A DNA stretch of 64,000 nucleotides, taken from the IMG/VR virus record IMGVR_UViG_3300033153_006968, positions 21,610-85,609 of that record. The stretch is one strand, 5' to 3'. Every line of letters begins with the position of its first letter. Within the stretch, counting starts at the first letter, position 1. The position numbers and the translations under genes are program-made. The notes under the pieces were generated by a model. The model saw only the letters and a program-made list of their open reading frames with translations, made no database searches and was not told the origin of the DNA. Positions 19,401 to 27,867 of this stretch are shown here, piece after piece. Source of the stretch: a virus.

Positions 19401-20744
19401 TGGATCTACATAGAGAGTTCTTATATGTGGTGCAGCATAGGCTCCAAAATCTTTACGCCAACCTTGTGTTTCAAATATGGACCATTTAGATCCCTGATTC
19501 ATAAACTCTTCAACGGCAGCAGGAGTCATTCTCCATTCTCTAGCTGCTTGCATGGGCCTATTACCAAAAGAGGCGACTTCTGGAGTTGGAGACCAAGCTC
19601 TTGGATCAAGAGTGGATAGCCTCCATTTGGATAGATTCTTAGGACTCGTAGAAGGATATAGTCCACCTTGTTCCATAATACGAGCCCCTTCTCGACTCGT
19701 AGGTTCTCTAAATATATCTCCTTCAAGAATACGAACGTCTACAGCTTGTCCGCGAATATTTAATTCACTCTTTCTAGCAGCGTTTTTTATACTAGATGGA
19801 AGATTAGGGACATGCGGCATAGCAAATATATCTCTCTCATATACTGATTTCAATACTTTTTGAATATCAAAGGCGGATTTATATTCGCCCGCAGCAAGAC
19901 TTGGTAATATCGTCTGTTCTATATCTTTAAGATAATACTGAGTCCTCGTCATCTTCTCTAACAGATTGCCACGAGGATCAAAAATATGTGCTCCAACAGC
20001 TACCCTCTTCGAAGACTGGGTAAGGCCTTCTACTAATGCTCCTTTCTGAGACATCGGAATAGTCACGTCAAATTTATGTTTCCCATATCTGAAAGGCATC
20101 TTGTATGTCCCAAAACCTTCTTGTTGCCAACCTTTACGAGTATAATATTTGACCTCTCCAGCAGCAGTAACGCCTGTATCTTTAGTAAACTCTTTATGAA
20201 ATGCCTGTAATTCAGCAGGTAATTCATTGATGGCTTTATTCATTGCGCGCGGAAAAGAAAGATTTTCTACTCTCTCAACTGTAGGCATCTTGCCGATTAC
20301 CTCCATATGTTTACCAAGTAGTCCTACATTCTTTTTAAACTTTCGATAAGCAGACGCCATAAATAGAGAGTTATTACGCTGAAGTGTTTGCTTTATAGAT
20401 GTGTAGACTTTGTTGGCAGGCATAGTTTTTATATCGCCGGCGAATGAAAGAACTTCCCCTGCTAATGGATCTGTAGATTGTATAGCTTCTATCCATGCCC
20501 TTCTAGCTATCTCTGCACCTTCTTTAGTCCTGAAAACACCAGCCATCTCATTCATTAAGCTCATATCTATAGCCGAAACAGCTTCTCTTGGCGCGGCAGA
20601 TACAGCTTTATTCAGGAATGAAGAGCCCATACTTGGAGGAACAAAAGCACCAGCCTTAGCTGCTTGATGAATAGCGAAACCAGAACCAGCAACAAAAGGA
20701 GATGCTACTAATAAATCTTTCAAAAAGTTCCTATCGTCAGGCAC
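16473..20744 (-). CDS. Candidate virion RNA polymerase (beta-prime-like double-psi barrel, DFDAD)
   Basis: A 1423-residue protein starting at GTG 20744 (AAGG six bases upstream) and overlapping the 1251-residue gene. Residues ~890-1025 reproduce the order of blocks in the RNAP beta-prime catalytic barrel. GSRFF near 897 may stand for the GRSV region; AAEVGIPIGHGRQMLEEL (915-932) for CGLPKKMALEL; ILMRHPFTAAGSIQ (958-971) for LLNRAPTLHRLGIQ; LSPAAGMLADFDADII (1006-1021) for the LHP...NADFDGD block. D1015, D1017 and D1019 would bind the catalytic magnesium. A membrane-like helix lies near 1285-1305. Single-chain relatives known from the literature are YonO and the virion polymerases of crAss-like phages and Thermus phage P23-45. 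Position in the tape-measure slot suggests packaging and ejection. Polymerase activity is inferred; tape-measure function is the alternative or an additional role. Confidence 0.7.
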   Translation of the reverse strand: MPDDRNFLKDLLVASPFVAGSGFAIHQAAKAGAFVPPSMGSSFLNKAVSAAPREAVSAIDMSLMNEMAGVFRTKEGAEIARRAWIEAIQSTDPLAGEVLSFAGDIKTMPANKVYTSIKQTLQRNNSLFMASAYRKFKKNVGLLGKHMEVIGKMPTVERVENLSFPRAMNKAINELPAELQAFHKEFTKDTGVTAAGEVKYYTRKGWQQEGFGTYKMPFRYGKHKFDVTIPMSQKGALVEGLTQSSKRVAVGAHIFDPRGNLLEKMTRTQYYLKDIEQTILPSLAAGEYKSAFDIQKVLKSVYERDIFAMPHVPNLPSSIKNAARKSELNIRGQAVDVRILEGDIFREPTSREGARIMEQGGLYPSTSPKNLSKWRLSTLDPRAWSPTPEVASFGNRPMQAAREWRMTPAAVEEFMNQGSKWSIFETQGWRKDFGAYAAPHIRTLYVDPEKYATQLQKLGLGEGESIITGTPQTRRMLEAFRMPDPVHFKTFVEGVEERIAKGATFTPGEMLGWTPEGKGVAYESNMKLLGVEGFSTVGKGDLKSLYYLQTHRPGIAQKIFGAFGGLKAMMKFADPADVRQSVWDLTAGMSPEQRRPFLDAMATGEPLQIASANKLKMANRNNQIITGLWDMIEGTRTEDAIRRNGKLASFMRNPNVFASYIAGKYGEGEGFIKGVKRFAMKEAGISVHQFDALLGTEGLSLGISQSMFGETMERTGAGKLGSIESRAFDLLRAGQHGALGEEIAEDFARRAAMTDPRATATYDALTKTLQSVEGMASPGKGARMWDIGVKGYDSAGFQAWLEAGGKEGGWLKAGKREVFIPGGDILKPYMTAAGDTVKGDVAGIYHTLARQLSAEKSADLLDADVAIRDFIGGIQKQQAPYGEGAGALFGKKRKILGSRFFTGLTKVKGFTPAHAAEVGIPIGHGRQMLEELVDTGVYSRAEVTKIEKQFLGSGSPGILMRHPFTAAGSIQGVNIRAIEGITEPIISLPSFATSLKSGGKEAALTLSPAAGMLADFDADIIAAAFMKPKIGEKIGEQLLYQDNIYTQAQVQHSIRTQIIKARSGTVALGELTTRQGMVADAMKLGTAQKWTPLVSTDISMARKAIVESGLSKQRTADALFVLQHGEQMAIAGKHHGQREVLEYQMENYFKTLQSSLRDKNAARLESTIMGAMDEGSLAGRYLTEGVTIDPGSAIIKDVEKHYGIKMSNVLPAPNVRQASQDIISALEISEATGMDKMARMAQGRMAPTVEQLGKYLAYTGGVATGLGANVSKAAMTAKNFLASAGLGVLKHKKAVGFGFAGSLAIAAALSKPDSLVGPGSVMIPDSRPMMRVNKAGSQMKPEDVMPPGQAVGSPSPPSRMYTPTVRVNPGQATNVSARVTTKQMSRDFTSRLGAATGADRINVNVRDNSNSLSPSTIANRVLR

Positions 20745-23700
20745 TTAACACCTTCCTTATGGCTTCAACAGCCTCATCGGTCTTATCTTCTTCAACTTCT
20801 ATATCTACGGACGTTCCACTTCCAGATCGAGAAGTAATGAACGAACTACTATTCTCCATCTTATCAACAAAAAACAATTCGTTAAGTCTACCCTGTACAT
20901 CTTCTCTAGAGAGCTTTTCAGACTCAAGCAGAGGTTGGATAGCCTCTTCGTCTATAAACTCTTTGTAGGGCAATTCTGCGCCTCTGGAGGGCCATAAATT
21001 AAGCTCGATAGGATCTCCTCCAATCTCCTGGACAAGTTTGAGTTTAACATCTTCTAAATCAACTGAAGGATGAAAGCCCGCCCAATCCGCCCCGGGAATA
21101 GAAGGAACCTGAGAAAGTAACTTGGTTCTTCTATACCAATCAGGGTAACTCTCTCCTTTAAGCTTTGTAGCTACATATTCTGCAAATAGATCTTTGCTTG
21201 TAGGGAGTCCTTCTGTTCGAGCCTCGTCGTAAACTTGATCTATCTCTTCTTCTGCTTCTGCCTCTTGCTCTTCTGTGAGTACTCCTTCTTTGATTGCGGT
21301 TTTGAGATCTTGAGCATGAACCATCTTCCACCGCGCAAGATAAAGAGACTTTTCATTCTCTGGCACCATCTCTAAGATGCGCGCCCTCTCTTCATATGAC
21401 TCGGCACCTTCAAATGCTTGAAAGTAATCTCTTTCTCTTCTCGGGAGTGAGCGATAAATAGATGTATAATTTCTAGTATAAGGACTAACTCCGAATAACG
21501 TTTCGTTCTTCTTTGCTTCGAATTCTTTGACCGCAGCAGTATCATCAGCCATCTGTGCCATATTAGATAACCTTGCATATTTGGTATACTTGAGAATATC
21601 AAAATATTCCTCTATATTTCTGAGATGTTCGGAATGTTCAGGAACGCCTTCGGCACCAAGGGCTCGTCCCATTAATCTTCCGAATGGTTTAGCAAAGTGT
21701 TCAAGAGGGTGTGTCCAGAAAGCACTTGGAGTTCCGTAGAGAACATCCCTCTCATATGCTTCGATAGCAGTTCTAGTATGAACTAGTTTGCCGCCAGGAG
21801 ATACAGGAGTCAACTGATCAAAAGCAGTCTCTGCGTTGTGAGCAAGTAGCTCCCAATAGCCACCAAATAATCTATCGGATAAAGAAGTCTCCTTTGCTCC
21901 AGAAGCTTTCCATTCATTCATCGCAATCATCAAGTCAGAACTTTCCTGCCGCGCGGGAGAAAAAATATCGCCCATTGGTGACAGATGTTTATATTCTTGA
22001 AATTCTATTCTCTGTTTTTTGGATTTAACCTGCTCAAGAGTAGTCTGATATATATCTTCCTCTTGTTCGGACCAATCTCCCCTTGTTCTCTTCCCTCTTA
22101 TCTTAGAATAAGTTCTCTTATATTTGTCTGTATATGGAGCCACATCGGCTAATATTTTATATTGATGAATAAGGGGATAGTCCGCAGGGTCTACGCCTTC
22201 TAGCTCTGGATGGAGAGCAGCATATCCAACACCAGGAAGACGTATTTCTCCCATTTGTACTTTGGTAAATGGATCGCCATATTGAATATTAGGTCCTCTT
22301 TCTCCAGGCCCTGGCAACCATTCAGGCATTAAATTTCTAATAGGATTCTGAAGTTCAATCTGTCTTCTTCTATGAGGATACAAACGCCTCCAGGCTTCAC
22401 TTAGTCCTGCAAGGCCGCCTAACTCCCTATCCCAATATTCTCTTTCGTAACTAGCTATCCTGCTTGCGCTTTCCAATTGAGACATCTGGTCAAACCAATC
22501 CTGACTACCTGTGAGTTTTTCCTTTATTGCCGAAGAAATAAAACCAGTCAAACCAGGTAATTCAGTTCCTAGTCTATATATCTGCTCACCAGCCATTTCG
22601 GCTAATCCTGGAGCAATAGGAACTCCACCAGGCTCTTGTCCTATCTCTGTAGCTACCCTTCCTCCAAACCCAGGAGCAGGAAGTTTGACTCCTCTATCAG
22701 AGAAAAACTCATCAATGTGCATATATAATTGTGGCTTAATCCATCTGCCTACAGTCTGAGATAATAAAGGTCCAATAAACGGTACATCTTCAAAAGGTAA
22801 ACCAGTAGTCGGATAGGGTCTATCCTCATAATGTTCTCTTTCTAGTTCGTAAGTAAATTGACTCTTCCACCATTTAGATACTGGACTTAATTCTTCATCT
22901 TCTCCCCAGATAGATTTTTCTTTCCCGCGCAACCTAAGCATTGCATAAGTATGTGGACGATAATATCGAATACGGGTACCCTCGTACGGCTGACGGCCAA
23001 GTTCCCACCAACGACTTTTACGTATTGGAACTTCCTGTTCTCCTGAGTAGATACGTCTCAATTCTTCTGGAGATTGTTCCGGAATTAACGCACCAGGAAT
23101 AAAGGGGGCGATGAGAGCCAAGCCAGCAAGAGCACCTGCTCCAATTAGCGCTTTGCTAGGAGTCATTCTGCTCAGTAATTTATTGGTTCCAGCATTCTCA
23201 AAGAATTTCCCCATCTTGGCCCAAGACTCAAACTGCCCATCCAATCTTTGTCGCGCCAAGGAAGAAGATATTCCTTCAGATATTTGAAGGGCGGCCATCT
23301 TCCAAGTCTTATATCCGTAGATTCCAACGCCAATACCCATAGCTCCCATAGCTGGGAAGGCTGCAAGTTTCAGTAAGTCAGTGCTGCCTGGAGCCACTTC
23401 TTTTTGTTTCCGTACAAATTCTTGAAGTCCGGTCACTTCAGCAATCTCTGCCGCTTTGACATGCGCCGCTACAGGAATGGTTGCCAATCCATAGGTAAGG
23501 CCATGTTCGAACAGGGTTCCCTCAGTTGCTTCGCTGGTACGCGCTGCCCAATCAAGAGTTCCATACCCAAGAGCAAGAGCGCCTAATCCAAGTCCATACT
23601 TTCCAGATAGCCTAGCTAACATCTCAAGACCACCCGCCTCTTTAACTGCAAGATACTTGCCAACAGAGGGCATAAAACGACCAATACCGGGTATCTTACT

Positions 23701-24492
23701 AGGAGAGTCGGCAGTCATTCTGAGTAATCTATTAAACCTCTGTATTTGCTCAGTCCCAAGAGCGCCTAACTTTCTACCCCAGTGTTCTGTTAGAGTTTTT
23801 CCGCCTATTATCTGGGCAGCATATCCTTCACCAAGCTGAGGGTTAACTATAATTTGTTTGCCCCACTTGAATTCAGGAGAAGCAAAGAAACGATCAAAAG
23901 GAATGGATCCTTTTAATCCAAGTCTACGCGCATAAGCTCCGCCGATATGGGATCTTTCTCCAACTCCAGGAGACGTAATAGCTGAAGCATATTTAAGGGC
24001 TACATCCCCGCCGCCCCAATAAAGGCTACCTCCTTTGAGAGATACTCCTTCCTGAAGCAATCTCTGGTATGTAAAGGAACCAGGCTTCTCACCTATAATA
24101 CGGGCAAGATATTCGGCGTATTGCTTATTCTTACCTAATAATTCTGGACCAACAACTAATTCGGCTTTTCTTACAGCTGTTTCAAATGGGCTAAATATAT
24201 GACTTAATTGGAATGTTCTAAACGCTTTAACGGGAGAGTATTCTTCAAGTGCTCTCAAGCCAGCGACATAGTAATCCCATACATGCTTGCCCTTTCTTCC
24301 GGCAGGCATATACCCTAACGCCCCAATTGCTCCAAGAGTGGCAGCAAAACCAGCTACGCCACCAACTTGTGATCCGATTGGTCGGGTTAATTTTTGGGGT
24401 TCAGTTGTCCAGTAATCAGGTTGGCTGGTTGGATCTGTTAAAGATGGGCCGTAATAAGACCGTGCAGAATTGAATACAAATTGATTAGCCAC
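20737..24492 (-). CDS. Putative tape-measure / ejected virion protein with membrane segments
   Basis: A 1251-residue protein in the usual tape-measure position, after the chaperone pair. Hydrophobic Gly/Ala-rich segments lie near residues 41-62, ~300-345, ~375-400 and ~450-475, suitable for crossing a host membrane. A distinctive motif follows at ~474-520 (EELRRIYSGEQEVPIRK, RWWELGRQPYEGTRI). The C-terminal half is charged and helical, with an acidic stretch (EEQEAEAEEEIDQVYDE). It starts at GTG 24492 with only a weak ribosome site, so it may be translationally coupled to the upstream gene, two bases away. It overlaps the RNAP-like gene by 8 bases. No enzyme motif is seen. Function (tape measure, or cargo ejected with the polymerase) is inferred from place. 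Confidence 0.5.
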   Translation of the reverse strand: MANQFVFNSARSYYGPSLTDPTSQPDYWTTEPQKLTRPIGSQVGGVAGFAATLGAIGALGYMPAGRKGKHVWDYYVAGLRALEEYSPVKAFRTFQLSHIFSPFETAVRKAELVVGPELLGKNKQYAEYLARIIGEKPGSFTYQRLLQEGVSLKGGSLYWGGGDVALKYASAITSPGVGERSHIGGAYARRLGLKGSIPFDRFFASPEFKWGKQIIVNPQLGEGYAAQIIGGKTLTEHWGRKLGALGTEQIQRFNRLLRMTADSPSKIPGIGRFMPSVGKYLAVKEAGGLEMLARLSGKYGLGLGALALGYGTLDWAARTSEATEGTLFEHGLTYGLATIPVAAHVKAAEIAEVTGLQEFVRKQKEVAPGSTDLLKLAAFPAMGAMGIGVGIYGYKTWKMAALQISEGISSSLARQRLDGQFESWAKMGKFFENAGTNKLLSRMTPSKALIGAGALAGLALIAPFIPGALIPEQSPEELRRIYSGEQEVPIRKSRWWELGRQPYEGTRIRYYRPHTYAMLRLRGKEKSIWGEDEELSPVSKWWKSQFTYELEREHYEDRPYPTTGLPFEDVPFIGPLLSQTVGRWIKPQLYMHIDEFFSDRGVKLPAPGFGGRVATEIGQEPGGVPIAPGLAEMAGEQIYRLGTELPGLTGFISSAIKEKLTGSQDWFDQMSQLESASRIASYEREYWDRELGGLAGLSEAWRRLYPHRRRQIELQNPIRNLMPEWLPGPGERGPNIQYGDPFTKVQMGEIRLPGVGYAALHPELEGVDPADYPLIHQYKILADVAPYTDKYKRTYSKIRGKRTRGDWSEQEEDIYQTTLEQVKSKKQRIEFQEYKHLSPMGDIFSPARQESSDLMIAMNEWKASGAKETSLSDRLFGGYWELLAHNAETAFDQLTPVSPGGKLVHTRTAIEAYERDVLYGTPSAFWTHPLEHFAKPFGRLMGRALGAEGVPEHSEHLRNIEEYFDILKYTKYARLSNMAQMADDTAAVKEFEAKKNETLFGVSPYTRNYTSIYRSLPRRERDYFQAFEGAESYEERARILEMVPENEKSLYLARWKMVHAQDLKTAIKEGVLTEEQEAEAEEEIDQVYDEARTEGLPTSKDLFAEYVATKLKGESYPDWYRRTKLLSQVPSIPGADWAGFHPSVDLEDVKLKLVQEIGGDPIELNLWPSRGAELPYKEFIDEEAIQPLLESEKLSREDVQGRLNELFFVDKMENSSSFITSRSGSGTSVDIEVEEDKTDEAVEAIRKVLSA

Positions 24493-24493
24493 A

Positions 24494-25417
24494 CTATTTC
24501 TTCTTGAGTTGCTCCTTTAGTCTTTGCCTGTTCCTCTCAATCCTTTCTTCTGCTTCCTTCATTCTTTCATCGAAGGGTTTAATTTTAGCTTTCTCGCCTC
24601 TCTTTAGAGCTTCAAGTTGACTCTTGTACATTGTCTTTGCATCACTAATCATTTGCCTTTCTTCTAAGCTTTCAGCCATAGGATCGGTGTCTAGATTGTG
24701 TACCAGTTCATTTAATGATATCACAGTATTCCCGTCTTCGTCAGTCTCCTTCCCGAAATCAGGAATTGCTTCTTCTTCCATATATGGTTGATTAAGAGAC
24801 TTTTCTCCCGCCGTTTGTCTGCTTCTCGCATTCCAATCTCTTGGTTCTTCTTGTACTTCAAACTCTCTCCTTAATTTAGATAAGTCAACCTTGGGCTTTC
24901 TTCTCTGTTTCTGTTCCGCCCGCTCGTCAAAAAATCCAATAGGCTCTTTGAGGACTCCCAATTCTAGAAGTTTCCGCTCCGCTAGAGCAAGTCTATCCAT
25001 TAGGGTATATATATCCATTGAATATATATCATCAGGGGTGTAAGCTGAGAAAGCTTGAGTTATCAAAGAAATAGCTTGATGGACAATATTATCTACATTA
25101 TATCGCGCGAGGTTTAAAAAATATTCGAATTCTTCTGAGTTTTGAGGGGCGGAGCTTCTAAGGATTAGATCCGCGACGAATGATACAGTACCTGCTTTTT
25201 GCTTATCTATATTCTCTACAAATACTTCATCTTTAACACACTTACAAAAGATCTCATTTTCTAATACCGCCGGGGCAATAAGATTTCTTTGGATTGCTTG
25301 AGCATAATGAAAATACTCACCTACAGATAAAAGTACACAGGGAACAATAGTTCCGTCTGGTACTTCTAATATAAAAACTGGACCGTAGGCTTGACGGTAA
25401 TCAGAAAGAGATAGCAA
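24494..25417 (-). CDS. Tail assembly chaperone-like protein 2
   Basis: A 307-residue protein between a short chaperone-like gene and the giant tail proteins. The N-terminal ~170 residues are mixed alpha/beta (LSLSDYRQAYGPVFILEVPDG). The C-terminal part is highly charged and coiled-coil-like (DERMKEAEERIERNRQRLKEQLKKK). It opens with TTG at 25417, only six bases after the TAA of the 137-residue gene and in the same reading frame. Position matches the G/T tail chaperones that coat the tape measure. The usual frameshift fusion is not possible here because both genes share a frame. Separate initiation at TTG (AAGGA nearby) or stop read-through are the options. Confidence 0.5.
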   Translation of the reverse strand: MLSLSDYRQAYGPVFILEVPDGTIVPCVLLSVGEYFHYAQAIQRNLIAPAVLENEIFCKCVKDEVFVENIDKQKAGTVSFVADLILRSSAPQNSEEFEYFLNLARYNVDNIVHQAISLITQAFSAYTPDDIYSMDIYTLMDRLALAERKLLELGVLKEPIGFFDERAEQKQRRKPKVDLSKLRREFEVQEEPRDWNARSRQTAGEKSLNQPYMEEEAIPDFGKETDEDGNTVISLNELVHNLDTDPMAESLEERQMISDAKTMYKSQLEALKRGEKAKIKPFDERMKEAEERIERNRQRLKEQLKKK

Positions 25418-25423
25418 ATTTCC

Positions 25424-25837
25424 TTACAGTTTCATTACGAGCATAGAAGCCATAGCAGGGTTCATAAAGTTGGATTGCATTAGTATTTGCTCAGAAAGGG
25501 TAGGAATACTGCCTCCTTTTCTTTCAAAAATAGATTTGTCCGACGCCCAAAGTAGGCAAGCATCAACTACTCCTCCCTCGAAATCAAGCTCCTGCCCTTC
25601 TTGTTGCCCGGCGAGTTGGGCTTTCTTCTGAAGCTCTAGGTAGTCTGCACGAGAAATAGGGTGCCAGATAAATAGTTCTTCTTCGGAAAATCCAGAAGTA
25701 AAGATTTCTCCGAATTGCTCTTTCCATTTCTCGATATCTGTCTCAGAAGGAGAATCAGCATGTCCCTTTAGAAACCCTTTAAGATCGGGAGCCTCAGGAG
25801 CTTGTTGCTCAACGGTATTCGTCTCTGTATCTGTCAT
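25424..25837 (-). CDS. Tail assembly chaperone-like protein 1
   Basis: A 137-residue acidic protein located between the tube genes and the tape-measure region. The segment LFIWHPISRADYLELQKKAQ and the following helical part (VDACLLWASD) resemble small tail-assembly chaperones. A very good ribosome site (AGGAGG five bases before ATG 25837) and a sigma70-like promoter 30-55 bases upstream suggest strong expression, as expected for a chaperone needed in many copies. It ends in TAA in frame with the next gene. Family assignment rests on position and local similarity by eye. Confidence 0.55.
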   Translation of the reverse strand: MTDTETNTVEQQAPEAPDLKGFLKGHADSPSETDIEKWKEQFGEIFTSGFSEEELFIWHPISRADYLELQKKAQLAGQQEGQELDFEGGVVDACLLWASDKSIFERKGGSIPTLSEQILMQSNFMNPAMASMLVMKL

Positions 25838-25864
25838 AGATACCTCCTTGTTCGTCTGCTGTAT

Positions 25865-25893
25865 ATATTACTAGATTGTCACCGGATTGGCAA
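25865..25893 (-). promoter_or_regulatory. Sigma70-like promoter before tail chaperone genes
   Basis: On the minus strand TTGCCA (25888-25893) and TAATAT (25865-25870) are separated by exactly 17 bases. They lie in the 68-base gap after the third tube-like gene. Transcription would start near 25858, some 20 bases before ATG 25837, leaving AGGAGG in the leader. It would drive the chaperone, giant tail and baseplate genes. Confidence 0.55.
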
Positions 25894-25905
25894 CTATAAA
25901 TATCT

Positions 25906-26664
25906 TTAAACTCTTGTCTTCGCGAAAAAACTATAAGATTCTTGTACCGGATTTCCATCTATTTCTATTCGTTGCGCAGTTCCCACTATATACACATCTT
26001 CTAATTTTATTATTGTATGGTTAGCTCTATTATCTCCTGCAAAATCTCCATAAGAAATAAAAATATCAAAAGGATTAAGATCTACGTCATCTGCACGTCT
26101 ATTCTCGTTCAGTAATTGTTCTTCAGAAGGACCCCAAACTTTATCTTCAAAGTTTTCAAATAAACCCTCTGCTCTACCTACGCTATTTTCAGAAAGAGCC
26201 GCTCGTGCACGAGTACGAGAAGAAAAACCAGTTAAAGAAGCATAGCTATCTGCAAGAGCTTCTATATTCTTAGTCCTTTCATCAGGCTCTATTTCTGCGT
26301 TAATCATTCTCTCTATATTCCTGCTAACTTGATTTCCCGAACTTGTCCAGGGATTATCGTCTAAAGGACCTTCCAGTCCTTTAATAAGCTTTTTATATCT
26401 AGCAAGAATTAGCCAGAGATAACCTGCTTCTTTAAAGTTGATAGAGAACTGACCCTGAACTATTATCTGCCCTTTAGATACTTGGCGGAAGAATTGATCT
26501 GCGTATCCATAAAGAGGTCGTCTATTCTGTTGAACTGTGAAGTTGAGAGAGGTAACTTCATCTACAAGCACATCTCCTATAAATAAAGCTACCTGAGAAG
26601 AGGAGAAATATTCTACGTTATATACGCCTGGTTTAATGCCGTCAAAAGTAGTTTCGTCAGCCAT
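25906..26664 (-). CDS. Tail tube-like protein 3
   Basis: A 252-residue protein. It begins with VALFIGDVLVDEVTSLNFTV, then RRPLYGYADQFFRQVSKGQI and VQGQFSINFKEAGYLWLIL. These strands are typical of myophage tail-tube-fold proteins in which a YGY(A) turn precedes a Q/V-rich strand. It ends with a beta strand pair around VYIVGTAQRIEIDG. It overlaps the stop of the 376-residue tube-like gene by one base. Three consecutive tube-like genes suggest specialised roles, such as main tube, tube initiator or terminal ring. Confidence 0.6.
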   Translation of the reverse strand: MADETTFDGIKPGVYNVEYFSSSQVALFIGDVLVDEVTSLNFTVQQNRRPLYGYADQFFRQVSKGQIIVQGQFSINFKEAGYLWLILARYKKLIKGLEGPLDDNPWTSSGNQVSRNIERMINAEIEPDERTKNIEALADSYASLTGFSSRTRARAALSENSVGRAEGLFENFEDKVWGPSEEQLLNENRRADDVDLNPFDIFISYGDFAGDNRANHTIIKLEDVYIVGTAQRIEIDGNPVQESYSFFAKTRV

Positions 26665-27794
26665 TATCTATTAAGGAGAGATCTACGCACTCCTAACCTC
26701 TGAAGATAATCGTCATAATTTGCCTTATTTGTAAAGAGGAGTTTAGATCCGTCTGTAGGCAAACCTTCGTCATTAAAATGCATTCCTCTCTGATCTCGTT
26801 GTAATCCTATATTGCCCATGGACACCATAGGATCTACATCCCGCGCAACAAAATTAATTATTTCTTCTGTAAGAAGATCTTCAACAGAAAGAGTATATCC
26901 ATCGTTCATAAATTCTACACCATAAATAGCCGCTTTAGAAAGACTGCCATACTCATTTGCAAATATAATAGTTAAATCGATTGGAGGTAGTTGATCTGCA
27001 AGAAGAGAAGATACTTGAGAGTCTACAGAGTATTTTGGATCTCCATACTTGTTCGCAGTGCTCCCCATAGCTCTTATTAATTGAGCAAGAGCATGTTCGT
27101 TAAACATAGTAAAAATCATACTTCCCGCGATCGTACGATGCGTTCTTGTCCATCCTTTTACGTTAGCCATCCCAAAGGCCCTAACTGGATTCTTCTGCCT
27201 GTGAGACTGGATAGATATAGTCTGAAGTGTAGCAAGGACGAGAGTAGAAGACGCACTTTTTTGTAAGTCGTTTAGCTTCTTCAATTTAGAAGTTATACCA
27301 TCCCTGATACTCGTCAAATATAGGATATCGTCTTCCATCGCCTTGATGGTTTTTTCCCCCGTTGTATCATTTTGCCAGCTGTTAAAGTACGTACTGAACC
27401 CAGACGCTCCGGGGTCAGACATAGAGCTAAATCCTCCACCCTTTAAAAAGAAATCTAAACCAAGAACTCCATTCTCAGCAATCTCGGCCAATAACCCAGG
27501 AAATCCTCCGCCACTACTTTTTCCAGTGAAAGAAATTAGTCCATCTATTAATCCATTTAAATCTCTTTCTTGATTATTTAGATAGTCAAACTCTATATTA
27601 GATGTTACTTCTCCATACATATGGGCAACAACTTTTATATCCGCGCCGGAATAGGAACTTCCTAACCAATTAATCTTAAGAGACTGATCCTCTCTGCCAG
27701 GGAGAGTACTCTCAAGATCTGCCACCTCTACAGTATTAGCCTCAACCTGATTGATGTCCGACTCTTGTTCGTTAGGATAATTCTCGTTAGCCAC
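26664..27794 (-). CDS. Tail tube-like protein 2 with large insertion
   Basis: A 376-residue paralogue of the 217-residue tube protein. Shared landmarks include SxSGxDIK near the N-terminus, the R..IAGxxIF.MF..HAL strand, the DQxPPxDxTxxxANEYGSL block, and a closing NxGYxxSxxDxxxE...xVAR segment. Compared with its neighbour it carries an insertion of ~130 residues (about 75-200), Gly/Ser-rich then helical. It starts at GTG 27794 with GGAGAG six bases upstream, right behind the U-tract of the upstream terminator. It may form a special ring at the tube end or a decorated tube; this is inferred. Confidence 0.65.
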   Translation of the reverse strand: MANENYPNEQESDINQVEANTVEVADLESTLPGREDQSLKINWLGSSYSGADIKVVAHMYGEVTSNIEFDYLNNQERDLNGLIDGLISFTGKSSGGGFPGLLAEIAENGVLGLDFFLKGGGFSSMSDPGASGFSTYFNSWQNDTTGEKTIKAMEDDILYLTSIRDGITSKLKKLNDLQKSASSTLVLATLQTISIQSHRQKNPVRAFGMANVKGWTRTHRTIAGSMIFTMFNEHALAQLIRAMGSTANKYGDPKYSVDSQVSSLLADQLPPIDLTIIFANEYGSLSKAAIYGVEFMNDGYTLSVEDLLTEEIINFVARDVDPMVSMGNIGLQRDQRGMHFNDEGLPTDGSKLLFTNKANYDDYLQRLGVRRSLLNR

Positions 27795-27806
27795 TCACAT
27801 CTCTCC

Positions 27807-27845
27807 AAAAAAAATAGGCAGGGCCAGTAAGTACCAACCCTGCCT
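27807..27845 (-). terminator. Intrinsic terminator after main tail tube gene
   Basis: Read on the minus strand, AGGCAGGG (27845-27838) pairs with CCCTGCCT (27823-27816) around a 14-base loop. It is followed by A and then eight Ts (27814-27807). It sits 23 bases after the stop of the 217-residue tube gene and ahead of the second tube gene, so it should separate sheath/tube output from what follows. Confidence 0.85.
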
Positions 27846-27867
27846 TATATTCTATCACAAAGCTCTA

